A DNA stretch of 22,541 nucleotides from Phallusia fumigata (taxonomy: Eukaryota > Chordata > Ascidiacea > Phlebobranchia > Ascidiidae), in contig QXVZ01010953.1 of NCBI GenBank assembly GCA_008931825.1, forward strand, positions 1-22,541, given 5' to 3'. The translations under genes and the position numbers were made by a program. Each line of letters opens with the position of its first letter. Position 1 is the first letter of the stretch. This document shows, one piece after another, positions 17,677-22,541 of this stretch. The notes beneath the pieces were generated by a model, which was not told the origin of the DNA, made no database searches, and saw nothing but the letters and a program-made list of their open reading frames with translations.

Positions 17677-18139
17677 GCAAGTATTACTGTGACGAAGAGA
17701 CAGACCGACAAAAGGACCAAAAGAGAGACAAAAGCAACTACATACCAGCCATCGGCATGCACGCAGTTAAGATGAAATTACTTTATTTCTATCATACTAA
17801 TAAAACAGTGACTTAAATTTTTGTCTACAAACGAAGTAAACTTACACGGAGGTGGTACAGAGTGCACGCTGACCGCCCCTTTTTTGCAATTGGTTGTTTT
17901 AAACATAATTGTTCAACAATCATGCATCACTTACAACATTATGTTTCTCGCTTGCTATTTCTGCCTTTTTTCCTCAGATCCTTTAACTAGCACGGGAGAC
18001 AATCACTGCTGGTAGAAATCTTGGGACTCGAAACCGAGAGTGTACAATAAACAAATGTTTGAACAAAATTTGTGTATGGACAATCTCCAGCAGAGGGCAG
18101 AGTTAAAGCAACAAGCAGATAATCTCCTCTTTGATAAAC
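17677..18139 (+). pseudogene. Cassette R5 (F, truncated G and H)
   Basis: F 17677-17765 is longer than in other cassettes and open (KYYCDEETDRQKDQKRDK...), with an expanded Lys/Gln/Asp-rich part. G starts at 17978 after CCTCAG but loses its 3' part and donor. The G-H intron, its hairpin and the H acceptor are deleted. Only the tail of H remains (about 18070-18139), ending before GTGGGT. An internal deletion joining G to H is the simplest explanation. Confidence 0.5.
17849..17879 (+). other. GTGCAC hairpin, F-G intron, cassette R5
   Basis: Same form as 12291-12321, with GGTGGT/ACCGCC and CAG/CTG around AGTGCACG. The outer GAGG faces CCCC. Confidence 0.5.
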
Positions 18140-18229
18140 GTGGGTGAGCACATGATACTTTTTTTCGTGTACGTTTTTATCTTTCACTTTTAGTTAAGCT
18201 TTTATACTTGTGGGCCCTATTTTTAAGGG

Positions 18230-18803
18230 AGGCCGGCATATTGTTTAATTAAGAAATATACACCGTTTGTATTACTTGCCATTACGGTGTATTGATTTAT
18301 TTTGTTTGATTCCATAGCCCCAGCGGTCAAAGTAGTAAATGTCCAAATTACGTGCAATTTAGACGGTTTGTATAACCTGCTACGGTGGAGCAATATTTAG
18401 AGTCCCAGCCAATGTTCGAACCGGATGGAACTTGGACAGTTTTGTAGAAAACTGTCATCGTAGTTCGCTGATTACTTTGCGAAGCATAGACTTAATGTAA
18501 TGACTGCCACCCCAGAAATTTCCAGTGGGGTGGCTGCCATTGAAAGCATAGGTTGCTATGACACCAATGTGAAATAATGCAGGGAATAATGCTTGTTTCA
18601 ATTCCAGGAAATAAAAAATAATATGAATTTGCAATTTGGATGTATTATGGCGCTTAGAACGGTATGTGGTTGCGTGCCTGTTTGTACGGTTTGTATCGTT
18701 TTGCCGTGATCCTATGTGTGTGTTTTTAATATACCAGCATATTACCCTCAAACCCATTTCCGACAAATTAGTGTTTAAAATTTTCTTCTCTTTGTTTTTG
18801 TAG
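18230..18803. repeat. Composite repeat block T4 with a strong inverted repeat
   Basis: No gene seen. A short GACCC/AGCCCC-type piece (18300-18480) is followed by the AAGCATAGGTTGCTATGACACC...ATAATGCAGGGA module shared with 20600-20660 and 22450-22495. GCCACCCC (18506-18513) and GGGGTGGC (18527-18534) form a perfect 8-bp inverted repeat. It replaces the TTTCTG...CAGAAA inverted repeat found at this place in the other blocks (20581-20596, 22424-22441). Confidence 0.5.
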
Positions 18804-18932
18804 GCAAGTATTACTGTGACGAAGAAAAAAACTACAAATCAGACAACCAGCATCTCCACAGTTAAGTTAAAAGTACATTATAATGAAACCGTAATTTAAA
18901 TTTGTGTCTACAAACGAAATGAACTTAACACG

Positions 18933-18963
18933 GAGGTGGTACAGAGTGCGCACTGACCACCAC
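18933..18963 (+). other. Variant palindromic-loop hairpin, F-G intron, cassette R6
   Basis: The core has changed from AGTGCACG to AGTGCGCA between CAG and CTG. The loop is no longer GTGCAC but still contains a self-complementary hexamer, TGCGCA, within the 10-bp palindrome AGTGCGCACT. Confidence 0.45.
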
Positions 18964-19222
18964 TGCTTCGCAATTCTATAGATTGTCCTAAACACATTTC
19001 TTCAATAACTATACATTACTAACAGTGCTTCATTTTTCGATTTGTTATTTCCTACTCTTCTGTTTTTTAGAACCTTTGACTGACACAGGAGACAATCACT
19101 CCTAAGATTGCTAGGATTCGAAGCGGATTTGAAAAGACCCAGTGCTCAACAGGTGAGCCGAGAACATTGCCAGTAAACGAATGTAAAAGATAATATTCAA
19201 TTCGTCAAAATACTTGTGTGAT

Positions 19223-19256
19223 GAAGGCTAAACAGGGTGCACACTGTTTCACCTTC
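19223..19256 (+). other. GTGCAC hairpin, G-H intron, cassette R6
   Basis: Inner AAACAG/CTGTTT and loop GGTGCACA are perfect. The outer GAAGGC/ACCTTC has one C-A mismatch. TTTCAC at 19248-19253 can instead pair with GTGAAA downstream, replacing the TTCGC/GCGAA helix of the other copies. Confidence 0.55.
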
Positions 19257-19599
19257 GTGATATGCTTTTTGTGAAATGTTTTGCAATAGGCTGTGTATAG
19301 ATATGATATTGCATTTTTCTGTCGGTGGTATTTTTTTTGTTTCAGGAACTTACCGGTGACAAGGTGAATTTTCGGCTAAGTGATGTGGAGAATTCTTTCT
19401 TTGTATGGACAATCTCCAGTTCCTGATTAGGGGGAGCTTAAGCAGTCAGCAGATAATCTCATCTTTGATTATCGTGAGTACACACATGATACTTTTCTCT
19501 TGCGTATATTTATAGTAGTCTACTAACTGACATTGTTGTACGTTTGTTTTTATTGATAATTGATAATTATGGGTCCAATTCCTAAGTGAACAAGTCATA

Positions 19600-20160
19600 T
19601 TGTTTTTACTTTGTTTTTTTCCACCCTGTAGTAAGTCCATACCATTTTGCCACAAAATGCTTGCTGGATTTGGATTAAAACTTTTACTGCCAAGAGATAT
19701 CATCATCTAGTTGTGTCATTTGTGTTTGTTTGACACTAAAGCCTCCGCGGTTACCTCGCTAGTCCCAAAAAAGGAAAACGTTTTGCATTCTTGCAAACAC
19801 CACAAACGAAACGTTTCTGTGATGATAATTCTGAGTAAGTAAACGTGATGTTAGGTTAAATCGAATATACACCACTTGTACCAGTTGAACGGAACTTCAG
19901 TGAATGGCTTGCTTTGCCACAAAATGTTTGCTGGATTTTAATGGAACTTTCACAACTGGTAGATATGATCATTTAGTTGTGCCATGTGAGTTTTGAATAG
20001 TTGTTTTAAATGGGTCAATTTCAATGTTCAAAATGGTGAATTAGGACAGTTAGTGTATCTTGCTATGGTGGTGCAACATTTGCTGTGTCAGATCCGGGAA
20101 TCTCAATAGTTATCTCACTAGCCCCCTAAAATAGCTCAAACAATATCCAAACTTGATGTT
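19600..20160. repeat. Composite GACCC/AGCCCC repeat block T5
   Basis: No gene seen. It contains two GCCACAAAATG(C/T)TTGCTGGATTT modules, a GTTTGACAC...TTACCTCGCTAGTCCC piece and GCAAACACCACAAACGAAA. It abuts the F-G intron of R7 directly, so exon F of R7 is missing. Confidence 0.6.
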
Positions 20161-20540
20161 AATAAAGTAAACTTAACACGAAGGTGGTACAGATTGCACC
20201 CTAACCGCCCCCTTGTTCGCAATTGCATTGCTTGTCCTAAACATTTTAACTATTCATCACTAACAGGGCTTCATTTCTCGGTTTGTTATTTCCTACTCTT
20301 CTGTTCTTCAGAACCTTTGACTAGCACAGGAGACGCTCACTTCTTGTAGGCTCAAGGAATTTGAAGCGAAAAGCTCAACAGGTGAGTCGAGCACATTTGC
20401 CAGTAGACAAGTATAAGATGACATTCTAGGATCAATTAGTTGAACAAAATTTGTTGGATGATTGTGTAGGTATATCGCATTTTCTGTCGGTGGTATGTTT
20501 TTGTTTAGGAACTTCTTTAACTTGCCGACCTATACACTGA
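20160..20540 (+). pseudogene. Cassette R7 (G and truncated H)
   Basis: There is no exon F. The conserved F-G intron element (AAACTTAACACGAAGGTGGT) starts right at the repeat boundary, with a degraded core (ATTGCACC). G 20312-20381 follows TTCTTCAG and ends CAACAG|GTGAGT, with an internal deletion. The G-H intron has lost its hairpin. H starts at 20509 after GTTTAG and stops after three codons (GAACTTCTTTAA). It is cut short by repeat sequence near 20540. Confidence 0.5.
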
Positions 20541-20725
20541 TTACTTTGCTAGACCCTAAAGCCAGATAGGGACTCATGCATTTCTGACTGCAGAAACAAT
20601 CATGACATTAAAAGCATAATAAACTATGAAAGCTAATGCAAAATAATGCAGGGAGTAACCTTTTTAACCTCAAACCCATTTGCTACAAATGTGTGTTTAC
20701 ATTTCCCTTCTCTTTGTTTTTCTAG
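20541..20725. repeat. Repeat remnant T6 before cassette R8
   Basis: No gene seen. It holds AGACCCTAAAGCCAGATAGGG and the TTTCTGACTGCAGAAA inverted repeat (20581-20596), followed by the AATAATGCAGGGA module, then the pyrimidine-rich lead-in to exon F. Confidence 0.5.
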
Positions 20726-20876
20726 GTAAGTATTACTGCGACGAAGAAAGAAACCGAAAGAAACTACGAATCAGACAACCGGCACTTACACAGTTAAGTT
20801 AAAATTACATTATTTCTGTGTGACTAATCAAACCGTAGTTTAAATTTATGTCTGCAAACGAAGTAAACTTAACACG

Positions 20877-20907
20877 GCGGTGGTACAGAGTGCACGCTGA
20901 CTGCCCC
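20877..20907 (+). other. GTGCAC hairpin, F-G intron, cassette R8
   Basis: GGTGGT faces ACTGCC (two G-U pairs). CAG/CTG flank AGTGCACG. Confidence 0.5.
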
Positions 20908-21159
20908 CTGTTCGCAATTGCATTGATTGTCCTAAACAATATTTTCTATAACTATTCATCACTAACAGGGCTTCATTTCTCGGTTTGGTATTTCCTACTC
21001 TTCTGTTCTTCAGAACCTTTGACTAGCACAGAAGACGCTCAATTTCTGCAGGATACTGAAATTTAAAGCGGGAAGCTCAATTGGTGAGTCGAGCACATTG
21101 CCAGTAGACAAGTATAAGATAATATTCTAGGAACAATTAGTTTAAAAAAATTATTTGAT

Positions 21160-21193
21160 GAGGGCTAAGCAGGGTGCACACTGTTTCGCCTTC
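21160..21193 (+). other. GTGCAC hairpin, G-H intron, cassette R8
   Basis: Outer GAGGGC/GCCTTC and inner AAGCAG/CTGTTT. Both A-to-G changes relative to the other copies give G-U pairs, so the whole stem remains paired around GGTGCACA. Confidence 0.65.
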
Positions 21194-21539
21194 GCGATAT
21201 GCGCTTGCTCAATAAATTGCTATGTGCAGTGTGTAGAGATGATTTTGCATCTTTCTGTCGGTGGTATGTTTTGGTTGCAGGAACTTCTTGAACTTACCGC
21301 TGACGAGGTGAACTCTTGGCAATAAGATGTGGGAAATTCTTCCTTTGTATAAACAATCTCCAGTTCATGATTACTTGGAGTTCAAGCAGCCGTCGGATAA
21401 TCTCCACTTTGATAAACGTGAGTGCACACGTGATACTTTTATCTTGCGCGTATGTTTATTGTTTATAATTATGGGTCCTCTTCCTGAAGGGGACACATAT
21501 TGTTTTCGCTGTGTTTGTTTGCTTTTTTCTTTTTTCTAC

Positions 21540-22541
21540 CCTGAGCTTGTGCATGTTGTTTTGCCATGAAATGTTGATTGGATTTGGATGAAACTTTCAT
21601 AGCTGGTAGATGATCATAGGTGTTGTGCCATCTGTTTCAGTTGACCCCGGCGGCCCCAAAAGAGTAAAACGTGCTTGCAAACACCACAAACGAAAAGTTC
21701 CTCTGAATATAGGGTTACATAAGTGAACATAAAGTTACGTTAGATAGAGTATGAACTACTAACCAGTTGAATGGAAATTTGGTGGGTGGTGGTTTAGGTG
21801 GGGGGTTGGCACCAACTTAACGAGCCTATGAGACCCTCGTGGTTGTTTTGTGGCTCCATCTAGTGGTTAACCGTACAAACAATCTCCGATTGGGATGAAA
21901 TTTTATTAGATTTTAGGTTGAGCCAATGTGGTGTATCGATTGCTACATTTACCAAATAACCCCACAGTTACCCCATTAGCCCCCTAAAATAGATCAACTT
22001 TAAAAGGATGTCCGAATTAGATGAAATTTGGTTAGTTGTGTAAAAGGCGAGTGGATCAATACTGGTGTATAAATTGTGGTATTTGGACAATTTGTACAAC
22101 ATTCCATTGTGTTGTTTGTTTGACCCTATAGTTCCAGCAGTTACCCCACCAGTCCCCTAAAATTGGTCACATTACTAAACAATGCCCGAATAAGGTGAAA
22201 TTTGAACGGTTAAGTTAGTATAACATGTTATGTGGTGTAATATTTACTGTGTTAAACTTTGGGGAGTCCCAACAGTTATCTCGCTAGAAAGTATCAAACG
22301 TCCGAACTGGATGAAACTTTTGTTTGTAGAAAATATCATTGTAGTTCGCTAGTTTCTTTGTTAAAGCCTGACAGCTATTCAGTGAAACGTATGATGTACA
22401 ACTTCACATATAGGGACATATGCGTTTCTGTCTGTAGAAACAATCACAACATTGAAAACATAGGTTACTTTGAGACCCAATGTAAAATAATATAGGAAAT
22501 ACCCTTTCAAATTGAGTTACACACCACACCAGTATACTCCC
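21540..22541. repeat. Composite GACCC/AGCCCC repeat block T7
   Basis: No gene seen to the window end. It has several submodules: GTTGACCC near 21640, an AACCCCACAGTTACCCC piece near 21957, GTTTGACCCTATAG near 22110 and the GTTTCTGTCTGTAGAAAC inverted repeat at 22424-22441. A G-rich stretch (TGGGTGGTGG...GGTGGGGGG) lies at 21783-21806. Reversed, 21855-21866 reads CCACTAGATGGA, close to the CTCF core motif. The latter pair is not seen in the other blocks. Confidence 0.55.

Larger units (their letters stand above)
18804..19473 (+). pseudogene. Cassette R6 (exons F, G, H)
   Basis: F 18804-18860 (KYYCDEEKNYKSDNQ...) lies between TTGTAG and GTTAAG. G 19071-19152 lies between TTTTTTAG and CAG|GTGAGC. 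H 19346-19473 lies between GTTTCAG and ATC|GTGAGT. Across the G-H junction a frame of about 47 codons is open after a TGA in G: ...GFEADLKRPSAQQ then ELTGDKVNFRLSDVENSF...SSS and stop. The loss of three codons in H keeps the frame. No start codon is present in that frame within G. Confidence 0.45.
20726..21417 (+). pseudogene. Cassette R8 (exons F, G, H)
   Basis: F 20726-20792 follows TTTTCTAG. In the family frame, which begins in the third base, it reads KYYCDEERNRKKLRIRQPALT. G 21014-21083 follows TTCTTCAG and ends TTG|GTGAGT. H 21281-21417 follows GGTTGCAG and ends AAC|GTGAGT. H keeps ELLELTADEVNSWQ and stops. G carries TGA near its start in the QET frame, as several other copies do. All six splice sites look usable, so the cassette could be transcribed and spliced even though its frames are short. 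Confidence 0.5.

Noticed and set aside
19218..19290. C-box-like TGATGA before the G-H hairpin as a sign of an intronic C/D snoRNA
   Set aside because: TGATGA is absent in R4 and no consistent D box or terminal stem is found.
1..22541. CRISPR array or prokaryotic operon
   Set aside because: Repeats are long, diverged and spliced-exon-like. No regular direct repeat with unique spacers, no ribosome binding sites and no long ORFs.

Overview
This looks like metazoan genomic DNA: AT-rich, no long ORF in any frame, pyrimidine tracts ending in AG, GTRAGT donors, and two hAT-type elements with perfect 8-bp target duplications. I cannot name the species. Nothing bacterial is present and no gene could be named.

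Almost the whole window is a tandem array of diverged, rearranged copies of one multi-exon plus-strand locus. I letter the recurring exons P, A, B, C, D, E1, E2, F, G, H and Z. The 5' half (exons P to E2) occurs as units L0 (1-590), L1 (591-1986), L2 (4451-5920), L3 (8199-10134) and L4 (10034-12079). The 3' half (F-G-H) occurs as cassettes R1 (2055-2595), R2 (12136-12774), R3 (13130-15415), R4 (16764-17457), R5 (17677-18139), R6 (18804-19473), R7 (20160-20540) and R8 (20726-21417). Exon Z (3762-3967, 6730-6946) and CCAAT-rich promoter-like blocks sit upstream of L2 and L3. Most of the remaining DNA is a composite repeat with GACCC...AGCCCC...GTTACCCC motifs, present after exon H in most cassettes.

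Splice sites are kept far better than reading frames. The frames still show protein-coding ancestry. Exon P ends in ATGCAG. Joined to exon A it encodes a signal-peptide-like start (MQVFVRLLINAVI..SA.CS). Exons E2, F and G carry Cys-containing frames whose phases match across the introns. In L3, P+A+B splice into a complete 55-codon secreted-peptide ORF, and exons A+B of L1 keep the same frame through compensating indels. Most other copies carry stops, frameshifts or exon fusions. The best reading is a fast-evolving or largely pseudogenised array of a secreted, Cys-containing protein family, possibly with some copies transcribed as noncoding RNA.

The most unusual feature is in the introns. Four intron classes each carry a short inverted repeat of about 31-34 nt with the self-complementary core GTGCAC at its centre. 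The stem sequences differ between classes, but the loop is almost constant. Copy-to-copy changes in the stems often give G-U pairs, which suggests an RNA structure, perhaps a kissing-loop element.

Two hAT insertions (5532-5750 and 7072-7818) interrupt units whose paralogues preserve the approximate empty sites. A near-perfect 1701-bp direct duplication (11702-13402 and 13404-15104) meets at a single N and is probably an assembly artefact.
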